NCBI GenBank assembly: GCA_026705925.1
Contig: JAPOZT010000011.1
Coordinates: 148,857-212,856 of the forward strand
Length of the DNA: 64,000 nt
Origin: Gemmatimonadota bacterium
GTDB taxonomy: Bacteria > JAAXHH01
Direction of reading: 5' to 3'
The notes under the pieces were generated by a model, which saw only the letters and a program-made list of their open reading frames with translations, did no database searches and had not been told where the DNA came from. Shown here in pieces: positions 1 through 8,431 of this stretch; position 1 is the stretch's first letter, and every line of letters begins with the position of its first letter. The position numbers and the translations under genes are program-made.

Positions 1-309
1 GTCATCATCGGAAGGGACTTCATCGTGACCGGCCTGCGGTGCATCGCGGCCTACCGGGGCCTGCTCATCCTGCCGACCCAGGTGGCCAAGTGGAAGACCG
101 CTTCGCAGATGGTGGTCATCGTGATCATCCTGCTTTATATCAACGTCCAGACGACCATGATCGCCTTCGGCCAGTGGAACGGGGAGTTCGACAATATCGC
201 ATGGTGGGTCCTCAACGGCATGGTCTTCGTCTCCATGGTGCTCACGGTCAGTTCCGGCCTGGACTACGTGGTCAAGAATCGGTCCATATTCACCAGTCTG
301 CTGAGGTAG
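1..309 (+). CDS. pgsA: CDP-diacylglycerol-glycerol-3-phosphate 3-phosphatidyltransferase, C-terminal part
   Basis: The frame is open from the first base and ends at TAG 307-309, so the 5' end lies outside the window. The visible residues begin VIIGRDFIVTGLR, which matches the conserved REFxVTGLR stretch of PgsA (CDP-alcohol phosphatidyltransferase family), followed by hydrophobic helices (around VVIVIILLYI and WVLNGMVFVSMVL). The family makes phosphatidylglycerophosphate at the inner membrane. The next gene, 2 bases downstream, is the matching phosphatase pgpA, which supports the assignment. The catalytic DGx2ARx8Gx3Dx3D motif would be in the missing part. Confidence 0.85.
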   Translation, partial: VIIGRDFIVTGLRCIAAYRGLLILPTQVAKWKTASQMVVIVIILLYINVQTTMIAFGQWNGEFDNIAWWVLNGMVFVSMVLTVSSGLDYVVKNRSIFTSLLR

Positions 310-311
310 GC

Positions 312-767
312 ATGCGCGCCTTGATTACCTTGTTGTCGACCGGATGTTACGTCGGCTACACGCCCCACGCGCCCGGCACGGCGGGCAGCATTCTGGGTCT
401 GGGGCTGGTCTGGGCGCTGACCGGTCCGCTCGGGCTGAGCCTGTCCTATTACCTGCTGGTCACCGTACTCTTTTTCGTCCTCGGCGTCTGGGTATCAAGC
501 CGGGCGGAATCCCTCTTCGGCCACGACGGGCCCAGGATCGTCATCGACGAAATCGCCGGCGTCCTGATCGTCTTCGCCGGCATGCCCTTCGACCTTCTGA
601 CCGTGGTCGCGGGGTTCGTCCTGTTCCGCGTCCTGGATATCTGGAAACCCTTTCCCTGCGACCGGGTGCAGCGCCTTCCCGGCGGGTTGGGGGTCATGAT
701 GGACGATGTTGTTGCCGCGGTCTACGCCCATCTCCTGCTGCGAATCATGATGGGGGTCTTGTCATGA
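312..767 (+). CDS. pgpA: Phosphatidylglycerophosphatase A
   Basis: A 151-residue membrane protein. GYTPHAPGTAGSILGL near the N-terminus and IVIDEIAGV with RVLDIWKPFP further on are PgpA signatures; the Asp and Glu residues of the latter are the expected catalytic and metal ligands. Family function is dephosphorylation of phosphatidylglycerophosphate to phosphatidylglycerol at the inner membrane. ATG 312 is 2 bases after the pgsA stop, and the last codons overlap the cinA start (ATGA at 764-767), so the three are probably translationally coupled. Length is normal for the family. Confidence 0.9.
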   Translation: MRALITLLSTGCYVGYTPHAPGTAGSILGLGLVWALTGPLGLSLSYYLLVTVLFFVLGVWVSSRAESLFGHDGPRIVIDEIAGVLIVFAGMPFDLLTVVAGFVLFRVLDIWKPFPCDRVQRLPGGLGVMMDDVVAAVYAHLLLRIMMGVLS

Positions 768-2050
768 AGTCCGCCGCGATTATCACGATCGGCGACGAAC
801 TGCTCTACGGTTCCGTGGTCGACACCAACGCCGCCTATATCGGCCAGCGCCTGACGGAAACGGGCATCGAGCCGGTCTGCTCCATGACCGTGGGCGACGA
901 GGGGCCGCGCATCGGGCAGGCGCTCGAAACCGTGTGCCGGCAGGCGGACGTAGTGCTCGTCACGGGCGGACTCGGGCCGACCCATGACGACGTGACCAAG
1001 ACCGTCATCGCCGACGCGATCGGACAGGACCTGGTCTTTCATCCCGATATCATGGAAACCGTGGAGGGTATGTTCACCCGGCGGGGCATGGTCATGCCGG
1101 AATCGAACCGCATCCAGGCCTATATGCCCCGGCACGCCGAGGTGCTCGACAATCCCGTGGGCACGGCGCCCGGCTTCCTGGTACGCCACCACGACGCTGC
1201 CGTATTCGTCATGCCGGGCGTGCCCCGCGAGATGAAGAAGATGCTGAACGAACAGGTGCTGCCGCGGCTGAAGGACCAGGGCGCGGGGAGGGTCATCCTG
1301 CACCGGTGGATCCGCACCACGGGCATCGGCGAATCGAATCTCTCCCAGATCATCGGCGACGTCATCGATGCGGCGGAGGACGTCAAGATCGCCTCCCTGC
1401 CCCAGGAATCCGGGGTGAACCTGCGGCTCACGGCCGAGGGCCGCACCGGGGAGGAAGCCCGGCGGCGTATCGAAGCCGTCGAAACCAGGATGGTCGCCCT
1501 GGCCGGTGAACATATCTACGGCGTGGACGACGATACCCTCGAAGAGGTGGTGGGACGCCTGCTCCGGCAGGCGGACGCGACCGTGGCCATCGCCGAATCC
1601 TGCACCGGCGGCCTCGTGGCCTCCCGCATGACCGACGTGCCGGGCAGTTCCGACTACCTGCTCGAAGGGGTCGTGTCCTACAGCAATGCCGCGAAAATGG
1701 CGCGCCTGGAGGTGCCGGTGAGCACGATCGATCGCCACGGCGCGGTCAGCGAGGAAACGGCGGCCGCCATGGCCCAGGGTGTCCGGCATACCAGCGGCGC
1801 CACCTACGGACTGTCCACTACCGGCGTCGCGGGGCCCGGCGGCGGGACGCCCGAGAAGCCGGTGGGACTGGTCTACCTGGGTCTCGCCTCGGTGAACGGC
1901 GTCGAGACGCGAAAACTCATGCTGGGACCGGACCGGCAGGTCAACAAGACCCGGGCCGCGCTGGCCGCCCTGAACCTGCTGCGGCAGGCGCTTACCCGCG
2001 CGGCCGGCACGAACCGGGTCCCCGGGAACCGCAACCCGCAGGTCACGTAG
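764..2050 (+). CDS. cinA: CinA family protein (nicotinamide-nucleotide amidohydrolase/pyrophosphatase)
   Basis: A 428-residue two-domain protein. The N-terminal MoaB/MogA-like domain carries ITIGDELLYG and VTGGLGPTHDDVT; the C-terminal amidase domain carries AIAESCTGGLVASRMTDVPG and STTGVAGPGGGTPEKPVG. In characterised members these domains hydrolyse ADP-ribose and deamidate nicotinamide mononucleotide, that is, pyridine nucleotide salvage in the cytosol. Start ATG 764 overlaps the pgpA stop by 4 bases. The last codons and stop lie inside a 20-bp imperfect tandem duplication (2032-2071). Confidence 0.9.
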   Translation: MKSAAIITIGDELLYGSVVDTNAAYIGQRLTETGIEPVCSMTVGDEGPRIGQALETVCRQADVVLVTGGLGPTHDDVTKTVIADAIGQDLVFHPDIMETVEGMFTRRGMVMPESNRIQAYMPRHAEVLDNPVGTAPGFLVRHHDAAVFVMPGVPREMKKMLNEQVLPRLKDQGAGRVILHRWIRTTGIGESNLSQIIGDVIDAAEDVKIASLPQESGVNLRLTAEGRTGEEARRRIEAVETRMVALAGEHIYGVDDDTLEEVVGRLLRQADATVAIAESCTGGLVASRMTDVPGSSDYLLEGVVSYSNAAKMARLEVPVSTIDRHGAVSEETAAAMAQGVRHTSGATYGLSTTGVAGPGGGTPEKPVGLVYLGLASVNGVETRKLMLGPDRQVNKTRAALAALNLLRQALTRAAGTNRVPGNRNPQVT

Positions 2051-2071
2051 ACAACCCGCAGGCCATGTAGA
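2032..2071. repeat. 20-bp imperfect tandem duplication across the cinA stop codon
   Basis: Copy 1 (2032-2051) and copy 2 (2052-2071) both read caacccgcagg followed by yca[c/t]gtaga, with two mismatches. Copy 1 contains the cinA stop TAG; copy 2 fills most of the cinA-thpR spacer. It is one of a series of duplications at gene ends in this window. Confidence 0.85.
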
Positions 2072-2081
2072 AAGGTATTCG

Positions 2082-2636
2082 ATGCGTACGTTCATCGCCG
2101 TGGAAGTACCGGATTCCGCCAAGGACCGGATCGCACAACTGATCAATCACCTTAAGTCGACGGGGACCGACATCAAGTGGGTCGAACCGGACAACATCCA
2201 CGTCACGCTGAAGTTCCTCGGCAACATCGAGACGGACCAGCCGGTGGTCATTCGCGATGGGCTGGGCGCGGCGCTCGATTCGACGGGTTCTTTCGACCTG
2301 AAGCTGGGACGCATCGGCGCCTTCCCGGATATGAACCGCCCGCGCGTCTTCTGGGTTTCGATCGTAGAAGGACGGGACGAACTGGTCGCCATGCAGCAGC
2401 GCATCGAAGCCGAACTGCACGCCCGCGGCTTCGTTCGCGAGGAAAGGCCCTTTTCGCCGCACCTGACCATCGGTCGGGTACGGTCGCCGCGAGGCCTGAC
2501 CAAGCTGACGGATCTGATCGGGGACATGGCCTTCGAGACCGAACCGTTTACGGTGAAACGGGCGGCCGTGGTAAAGAGCGACCTGAAACCGGACGGACCC
2601 TTGTACACGGTCATCGACCATGTCGAACTGGGATGA
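2082..2636 (+). CDS. thpR: RNA 2',3'-cyclic phosphodiesterase (2'-5' RNA ligase family)
   Basis: A 184-residue protein with the two HxTx motifs that define the 2H phosphoesterase superfamily: HVTL at residues 40-43 and HLTI at 127-130. It begins MRTFIAVEVPD, typical of ThpR (LigT). Family activity is hydrolysis of RNA 2',3'-cyclic phosphates. It lies between cinA and recX, a common neighbourhood in which recA often sits as well; recA is not present here. The stop lies within a 13-bp tandem duplication. Confidence 0.88.
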   Translation: MRTFIAVEVPDSAKDRIAQLINHLKSTGTDIKWVEPDNIHVTLKFLGNIETDQPVVIRDGLGAALDSTGSFDLKLGRIGAFPDMNRPRVFWVSIVEGRDELVAMQQRIEAELHARGFVREERPFSPHLTIGRVRSPRGLTKLTDLIGDMAFETEPFTVKRAAVVKSDLKPDGPLYTVIDHVELG

Positions 2637-2653
2637 CCGACTGGAATGACCAT
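2628..2653. repeat. 13-bp imperfect tandem duplication at the thpR stop and recX start
   Basis: ctgggatgaccga (2628-2640) is followed directly by ctggaatgaccat (2641-2653), two mismatches in 13. The first copy holds the thpR stop TGA; the second provides the ATG at 2646 used here as the recX start. Confidence 0.7.
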
Positions 2654-3302
2654 GCCGACCATAACGGAAATCACGCCGCGGGGGAGCGGAGGGCGACGGG
2701 AACGCAAGGTCACGATCGACGGCGAGCGCACCCTGACGATTACGGAAGAGACCTTCCTCCGGTTCGGACTTTTCGACGGCCAGGCGATGGACCCGGACCG
2801 GCTGCAGGAAATGGAATTGGCCGACGGCGTCTCCCGGGCCATGACCGAAGCCCACCGGCTCATTGACTACCGCATGCGGACCCGCCGCGAGCTGGCGGTG
2901 AAACTCAAGGCCAAAGGGCGGCCGAACGAGGTGATCGACCAGGTGCTTGACCGGCTTGAGCACGCGGGACTGATCGACGACGGGCGCTTCGCCCGGCTGT
3001 GGATCGAGGAACGGCTTCGGAGAAAGCCGGCCGGCCTTTCCCTGCTGCGCCGCGAGCTGCGTCAGAAGGGGATTGACGCCGAAATCGTCGATACCGCTCT
3101 CGAGGAAAGTGCATCCCGCGACGAGGAAACCGAACGGGCCTACGAAGCGCTACGCCGCCAGTCCTATCGATATGCCCGGCTCGACCGCGATGCGGCACAC
3201 CGCCGCATGGTCGCCTTCCTGGGCAGGCGCGGGTTCGGGCAGGCCGTCATCTACCAGGTCGTCCATCGCGTGCTGGACGAGATAGAGGAGTCCCGAAATT
3301 GA
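2646..3302 (+). CDS. recX: Regulatory protein RecX
   Basis: A 218-residue basic, helical protein. RecX features are the RTRRELAVKLKAKG segment, RLEHAGLIDDGRFARLWIEE and the repeat of this three-helix pattern towards the C-terminus (LRRELRQKGID, VAFLGRRGFGQAVI). The N-terminal part (KVTIDGERTLTITEETFLRFGL) is a beta-rich extension also found in longer RecX proteins. RecX modulates RecA filaments; the recA gene itself is not adjacent. ATG 2646 is used, though ATG 2652 is also possible. The stop TGA overlaps the TTG start of alaS. Confidence 0.88.
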   Translation: MTMPTITEITPRGSGGRRERKVTIDGERTLTITEETFLRFGLFDGQAMDPDRLQEMELADGVSRAMTEAHRLIDYRMRTRRELAVKLKAKGRPNEVIDQVLDRLEHAGLIDDGRFARLWIEERLRRKPAGLSLLRRELRQKGIDAEIVDTALEESASRDEETERAYEALRRQSYRYARLDRDAAHRRMVAFLGRRGFGQAVIYQVVHRVLDEIEESRN

Positions 3303-5935
3303 CCGGAGCCGAACTGCGAAAGTCCTTTATCGAGTTTTTTGCCGACCGTGGCCACTCGATCGTGCCGAGCGCCAGCGTGGTGCCCTGGGACGATCCCACG
3401 TTGCTCTTCACCAACGCGGGAATGAACCAGTTCAAGGACGTTTTCCTTGGGAAGAGCACACGCGAATACGTGCGCGCGGTGGATTTCCAGAAGTGCATAC
3501 GGGCCGGCGGAAAGCACAACGACCTCGAAGACGTGGGCCGATCGCCCATTCACCAGACCTTCTTCGAAATGCTGGGGAACTGGTCCTTCGGCGACTACTA
3601 CAAGGAAGAAGCCATAACCTGGGCGTGGGAACTGCTCACGGAGAGGCTGAAACTCCCCGCCGAACGACTGTGGGTTACCGTGTTCCGCGAGGATGACGAG
3701 GCCGAGCTGCTCTGGCAGCGCCACACCGGCGTGCCCGCCGACCGCATACTCCGTTTTGACGAGAAGGACAACTTCTGGGAAATGGGCGAGACCGGGCCCT
3801 GCGGTCCCAACTCGGAAATCCACTACGACCTGGGTCCGGAGCGGATAGGTCGGAATGAAGATCCCGGCCATGTCGGCGGGGCCAACGGAGACCAGGCACT
3901 TGAAGACCCTGCACGCTTGGTGGAAATCTGGAACCTGGTCTTCATCCAGTACGACCGGGGCGCCGACGGCGCGTTGACGCCCCTGCCGTCCCGTCACGTG
4001 GACACGGGCATGGGCTTCGAACGCATGCTCACCATCCTGCAGGGCGTGGATTCGAATTACGAGACCGACGTGTTCCGCCCGCTGATGGACCACATCGGCG
4101 AACTGTCGCAACATGCCTACGCGGAAGGGAATACGGATGTGGCCTATCGCGTGGTCGCCGATCATATCCGGGCTCTGGCCTTCGCCATAACCGACGGCGC
4201 CCTGCCTTCCAACGAAGGGCGGGGTTACGTCCTCAGGCGCATCCTCCGGCGCGCCGCGCGGTTCGGCCGCAATCTCGGACTGTCCGATCCCTTCCTCTAC
4301 CGGCTCGTGCCGACGCTCATCGAAGAGATGGGCGCGGCCTACCCGGAACTCCCCGCCACGCAGGATAAGGTGGAGCAGGTAGTCAAGTCCGAAGAAGAAA
4401 GCTTTGGACGCACGCTCGACCACGGGATCGAACTCTTCGAGGACATCGTCGAACAGGCGGGCGCCGAAGGACGAAATGAAATCCGGGGCGAAGAGGCCTT
4501 CAAACTGTACGATACCTACGGCTTCCCCGTGGACCTGACCCAGCTGATGGCCGAAGAGAAGGACATGACCGTGGACATGGCCGGCTTCGAGGCGGAGATG
4601 GGTCAGCAGCGTGAAAGGTCCACCAAAGCGAGGGTTACGGCGGGCATGCCATCAGTCACGGCTGATTTAAAGGTTGAAAACCCTACTCGTTTCCTCGGAT
4701 ACGATACGCTCGCCGTCGAAGATGCCGACGTCGTAACGGCGGAGGGAGGTTCCGTCGTCCTCACCAAAACCCCCTTCTACGCCGAATCGGGCGGGCAGGT
4801 GGGCGACACCGGCTGGCTGGAGACGGAATCAGGCGACCGGATCGCCGTGCTGGACACCACGCGGGACGGCGTGGCGATCATCCACCATTGCGACCCGGAA
4901 AGCGCCTCCGATCTCAAGCCCGGCATGACCGTCACCGTGCGGGTAGACGGGGCGCGCAGGCAGTCCATCATGCGGAACCATACGGCGACCCACCTCCTGC
5001 ACGCCGTGCTCCGGGAGACCCTGGGCGCCCACGTGGAGCAGCGGGGCTCCGTGGTCGCGCCCGACCGCCTGCGTTTCGATTTCTCGCATTTCAGCGCCGT
5101 GACGCCCGAAGAGCTGAACGCGATCGAACGCCGGGTCAACGAGCTCGTCTGGGAGAACATCGGCGTCGAACCCTTCGAGACCGACCTGGAAGACGCGAAG
5201 CGCCAGGGCGCCATGGCGCTTTTTACGGAGAAGTACGAGGACCGGGTGCGCGTAGTGCGCATCGGTGAGATGAGCCTGGAACTGTGCGGCGGCACCCACC
5301 TCGGCGCCACCGGCGAGATCGGGCTGTTCCGGCTGGTCCGGGAATCGGGCATCGCCGCCGGTGTGCGGCGGGTGGAAGCCCTGACCGGTGCCGGCGCATA
5401 CGAAGCCGTCAAGCGGGACGAAGGACTCGTCGCAGGTACCGCGGAGGCCCTCAAGAGCGAACCGGAGGACCTGGTGAAAAGGGCAGGAGACCTGACCGCG
5501 CGGGTCCGCGAGCTGGAACGGCACATCCGGGAACTGAGCACGGATTCTGCAAGGAACTGGATCGACGACATGATCGGTGGCGCCGTGGACGCGGACGGCG
5601 TCGCCGTGGCCGCGGGCCGGGTGGACTGCCCGGACATAGACACCCTCCGCGCCATGGGAGACACGCTGCGCGAGCGCCTTTCCGGCGCAGCGGTCGGCGT
5701 GCTGTTCGCCAGCTTCGAGGAACGCCCCGTCTGCATCGTCGTGGTGACCGACGGCGCCATTTCCGGACGCGGCCTACACGCGGGCAAGCTCGCGCGGGAC
5801 GTGGCCGCCTTCATCGGGGGCGGCGGTGGCGGCAAGGCACACATGGCGCAGGCCGGCGGAAAGGACGCGTCCCGGATCGACGAGGCCGTCGAACAGGCGC
5901 CGGGGGTCGTTGAGCAACATCTGCGGGACGCCTGA
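3299..5935 (+). CDS. alaS: Alanyl-tRNA synthetase
   Basis: An 878-residue protein of normal AlaRS length. The class II catalytic core lies at the N-terminus (LLFTNAGMNQFKDVFLG, FFEMLGNWSFGDYYKEEA). The editing domain has HTATH (His561, His565) and CGGTH (Cys663, His667) as zinc ligands. The C-Ala domain ends with a glycine-rich GGGGGGKAHMAQAGG segment. It charges tRNA-Ala and deacylates misacylated Ser- and Gly-tRNA-Ala. The start is TTG at 3299, overlapping the recX stop (TTGA), and the protein begins M(TTG)TGAELRKSFIEFF, the normal family start. Confidence 0.97.
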   Translation: MTGAELRKSFIEFFADRGHSIVPSASVVPWDDPTLLFTNAGMNQFKDVFLGKSTREYVRAVDFQKCIRAGGKHNDLEDVGRSPIHQTFFEMLGNWSFGDYYKEEAITWAWELLTERLKLPAERLWVTVFREDDEAELLWQRHTGVPADRILRFDEKDNFWEMGETGPCGPNSEIHYDLGPERIGRNEDPGHVGGANGDQALEDPARLVEIWNLVFIQYDRGADGALTPLPSRHVDTGMGFERMLTILQGVDSNYETDVFRPLMDHIGELSQHAYAEGNTDVAYRVVADHIRALAFAITDGALPSNEGRGYVLRRILRRAARFGRNLGLSDPFLYRLVPTLIEEMGAAYPELPATQDKVEQVVKSEEESFGRTLDHGIELFEDIVEQAGAEGRNEIRGEEAFKLYDTYGFPVDLTQLMAEEKDMTVDMAGFEAEMGQQRERSTKARVTAGMPSVTADLKVENPTRFLGYDTLAVEDADVVTAEGGSVVLTKTPFYAESGGQVGDTGWLETESGDRIAVLDTTRDGVAIIHHCDPESASDLKPGMTVTVRVDGARRQSIMRNHTATHLLHAVLRETLGAHVEQRGSVVAPDRLRFDFSHFSAVTPEELNAIERRVNELVWENIGVEPFETDLEDAKRQGAMALFTEKYEDRVRVVRIGEMSLELCGGTHLGATGEIGLFRLVRESGIAAGVRRVEALTGAGAYEAVKRDEGLVAGTAEALKSEPEDLVKRAGDLTARVRELERHIRELSTDSARNWIDDMIGGAVDADGVAVAAGRVDCPDIDTLRAMGDTLRERLSGAAVGVLFASFEERPVCIVVVTDGAISGRGLHAGKLARDVAAFIGGGGGGKAHMAQAGGKDASRIDEAVEQAPGVVEQHLRDA

Positions 5936-5955
5936 CCGGCGGGTGACAGGAGCAA

Positions 5956-6885
5956 ATGCGCATCCTCATAACCGGGGCCCGGGGACAATTGGGTACGGAC
6001 CTGCAACGTTCGCTGGCGGAACACAAGCTGGCGGATCACGAACTGATTCCGTGCACGCACGGTGAACTCGATGTCACCGAGAAACACCGCGTTTACGCTC
6101 TGCTGAAGGACCACCGGCCCGATGCGGTGATCAATACCGCGGCGTACCACCGGGTCGACGAGTGCGAGTCCCAACCCGACAAGACCTTCGCCGTCAATGC
6201 CTTCGGCCCCTGGCACCTGGCCATGGCCTGCCGCATGTACGGGGCGAAACTGGTGCACGTCAGCACGAATTTCGTCTTCGACGGCACAGCGGACCGGCCT
6301 TACCGGGAGGATGACCTGCCCCTGCCCCTGAACGTCTACGGCACTGCCAAGCTTTCCGGCGAACACCTGGTGCGTTCGACCTGGGACCGCCATTTCATCA
6401 TCCGCACCACCGGCCTGTTCGGCCACTCCGGCGGGGGCGGGAAAGGATACAATTTCGTCGAGGCCATGATCCGGGCGGGCACGGAAAGGCGGGAAGTGGT
6501 CGTGGTGAGCGACCAGGTGATGTCGCCCACGGGGACGGCCGACCTGGCCCGCGCGCTGGCGGAACTGGTGGCCACCGACGCCTTCGGGACGTACCATGTG
6601 ACCAATGGCGGCGCGTGTTCCTACTATGACTTTGCACGGACCATCTTTCAGAAGACGGGCATCGATGCGGCCTTGAAGCCCACGACCACCGAAGCATACG
6701 GCGCTCCCGCCGCCCGGCCCCTGTACACGGTGCTTGACAACGGCCGGATCCGGTCCCTCGGCATCGAGGAGATGCCCTCCTGGGAGGAAGCCCTGGACGG
6801 TTACCTGGCGCGGCGGACAGCCCGCGGCGACGCGCGGGGGGCGCACCCGGACGCCACCAAAGAAACAACCGGCGGGAATCCATGA
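5956..6885 (+). CDS. rfbD: dTDP-4-dehydrorhamnose reductase family protein
   Basis: A 309-residue extended SDR protein. It has the NAD(P) site ITGARGQLGTDL at the N-terminus and the catalytic pair in NVYGTAKLSGE (YxxxK). NVYGTAKLSGE and VSTNFVFDG match RmlD. It probably reduces a nucleotide-bound 4-keto sugar; the exact substrate is not shown. It sits directly before heptose kinase and isomerase genes with a 4-base overlap, so it may serve the same surface-glycan pathway rather than rhamnose. The rest of a rhamnose operon (rfbABC) is not in the window. Start ATG 5956 has GGAG 6 bases upstream. Confidence 0.75.
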   Translation: MRILITGARGQLGTDLQRSLAEHKLADHELIPCTHGELDVTEKHRVYALLKDHRPDAVINTAAYHRVDECESQPDKTFAVNAFGPWHLAMACRMYGAKLVHVSTNFVFDGTADRPYREDDLPLPLNVYGTAKLSGEHLVRSTWDRHFIIRTTGLFGHSGGGGKGYNFVEAMIRAGTERREVVVVSDQVMSPTGTADLARALAELVATDAFGTYHVTNGGACSYYDFARTIFQKTGIDAALKPTTTEAYGAPAARPLYTVLDNGRIRSLGIEEMPSWEEALDGYLARRTARGDARGAHPDATKETTGGNP

Positions 6886-7868
6886 TCATTACCCAGACGC
6901 CGCTGCGCATCAGCTTCGCCGGCGGACTCACGGATTTCGCCGATTTCTACGAACGGGAGGACGGCCTGGTCGTCAGCGCGGCCATCGACAAGTACATCTT
7001 CGTCATCATCAACGAACGGTTCGACGACCGCATCTACATCAACTACTCGAAGCGGGAGGCCGTGGATCATCCCGACGAGATCGAGCACGACCTGATCCGG
7101 GAAGCGCTGCGGCTCACCGGCGTGACCCGGGGCGTGGAGATCACGACGCTGACGGACATCCCTTCCGAGGGATCGGGTCTGGGGTCCTCGAGCAGCATCA
7201 CGGTCGGCCTGCTGAATGCCCTGTATACCTATTGCGGCAACCCGCAGCCTACCGAGAAACTGGCGCGGGACGCCTGCGAGATCGAGATCGAACGGTGCGC
7301 CCAGCCCATCGGGAAGCAGGACCAGTACATCGCGGCCTACGGCGGACTGTGCGGGTTCACGTTCCGGCCCGGCGGCGTGGAGGTGGAACGCCTCGGTCTC
7401 GCCGACGGTCACGCGGAACGGTTGAGCGAAAGCCTGATGCTGTTCTACACCAACAAGACCCGCAAGGCGGAGACCATCTTGCGCGAGCAGAAAGCGAACA
7501 TGACCGGCAAGTTCGCCCTGGTGAAAGAGATCAAGGCCGTGGCGCAGAGCGCGCGGTCAGCTCTCGCAGCAGGGGAAATCGACTGCATGGGCGAACTGCT
7601 GGACCGGGGCTGGAACTGGAAGTACAAGATGTCAGGACTCGTGAGCAACGACGAGATCGACACCATGTACCGGAAGGCCAGGGACGCTGGCGCCACGGGC
7701 GGCAAGGTGTGCGGCGCGGGCGGCGGCGGCTTCCTGCTCCTGTGCTGCCCGGAGTCTTCCAGGTCCCGGGTGCGCGACGCGCTGTCCGACTACCGGGAAC
7801 TGCCCTTCAACCTGGAGCGGGACGGCACCAAGGTGATCTTCAACATGCGAAGGCAGGTATTGAAATGA
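6882..7868 (+). CDS. hddA: GHMP kinase, probable D-glycero-alpha-D-manno-heptose 7-phosphate kinase
   Basis: A 328-residue GHMP-family kinase. The N-terminus MIITQTPLRISFAGGLTDF matches the HddA pattern, the ATP-binding loop is EGSGLGSSSSITVG, and GGKVCGAGGGGFLLL is the C-terminal glycine motif. HddA phosphorylates heptose 7-phosphate at the anomeric carbon on the route to GDP-heptose. It overlaps the previous and next genes by 4 bases each. The next gene is a phosphoheptose isomerase, which fits a heptose pathway. The nucleotidyltransferase (hddC) and phosphatase (gmhB) are not in view. Confidence 0.8.
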   Translation: MIITQTPLRISFAGGLTDFADFYEREDGLVVSAAIDKYIFVIINERFDDRIYINYSKREAVDHPDEIEHDLIREALRLTGVTRGVEITTLTDIPSEGSGLGSSSSITVGLLNALYTYCGNPQPTEKLARDACEIEIERCAQPIGKQDQYIAAYGGLCGFTFRPGGVEVERLGLADGHAERLSESLMLFYTNKTRKAETILREQKANMTGKFALVKEIKAVAQSARSALAAGEIDCMGELLDRGWNWKYKMSGLVSNDEIDTMYRKARDAGATGGKVCGAGGGGFLLLCCPESSRSRVRDALSDYRELPFNLERDGTKVIFNMRRQVLK

Positions 7869-8431
7869 TCCGCGAATACCTCGACTGGACGAAGGAGGTC
7901 CTCGGCCGGATCGAACCCGGCGAGGTGCAGGCGCTCATCGACCTCCTGATGGACGCGCGGAAGAACGGGCGCGGGATCTTCGTCATCGGCAACGGCGGCA
8001 GCGCGGCCACGGCTTCCCACTTCGCCGTGGACCTGGGCAAGGGCACGCTCCGCGGCACGGAGGACGAGCCACGCTTCCGGGTCAACAGCCTCACCGACAA
8101 CCTGCCCTACGTCACGGCCTGGGCCAACGACTTCGACTACGACCAGGTCTTCGAGCAGCAGCTGCGCAATCTGGGCGCGCCCGGCGACGTGGTCATCGGC
8201 ATCAGCGCTTCGGGAAACAGCCCCAACGTGGTCCGCGCCATGGAGTTCGCCCGTTCCGCCGGGATGGTAACGGTCGCGGTGACGGGATTCTCCGGCGGCG
8301 CGCTGAAGGAAGCCGCGGCGCATTCGGTCCACGTCCCCGTGGACGACTACGGCATGGCAGAAAACATGCACATGATCATCGTCCACATCATCATCACGCA
8401 GACCACATTCCGCATAGCGAACGGCGAATGA
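7865..8431 (+). CDS. gmhA: SIS-domain phosphoheptose isomerase
   Basis: A 188-residue single SIS domain. FVIGNGGSAATASHFAVDL and VVIGISASGNSPNVV are the phosphosugar-binding loops, and AENMHMIIVHIII is the C-terminal helix with the conserved E and H residues seen in GmhA. GmhA converts sedoheptulose 7-phosphate to D-glycero-D-manno-heptose 7-phosphate in the cytosol, the step just before the kinase encoded upstream. Overlaps with hddA (ATGA 7865-7868) and with ispE (ATGA 8428-8431) indicate one transcript. Confidence 0.82.
   Translation: MIREYLDWTKEVLGRIEPGEVQALIDLLMDARKNGRGIFVIGNGGSAATASHFAVDLGKGTLRGTEDEPRFRVNSLTDNLPYVTAWANDFDYDQVFEQQLRNLGAPGDVVIGISASGNSPNVVRAMEFARSAGMVTVAVTGFSGGALKEAAAHSVHVPVDDYGMAENMHMIIVHIIITQTTFRIANGE

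Noticed and set aside
722..2146. Long minus-strand open frame (~470 codons) opposite cinA
   Set aside because: It is antisense to a gene with clear family motifs and its translation is Arg/His/Gly-rich without any recognisable domain; high GC creates such frames.
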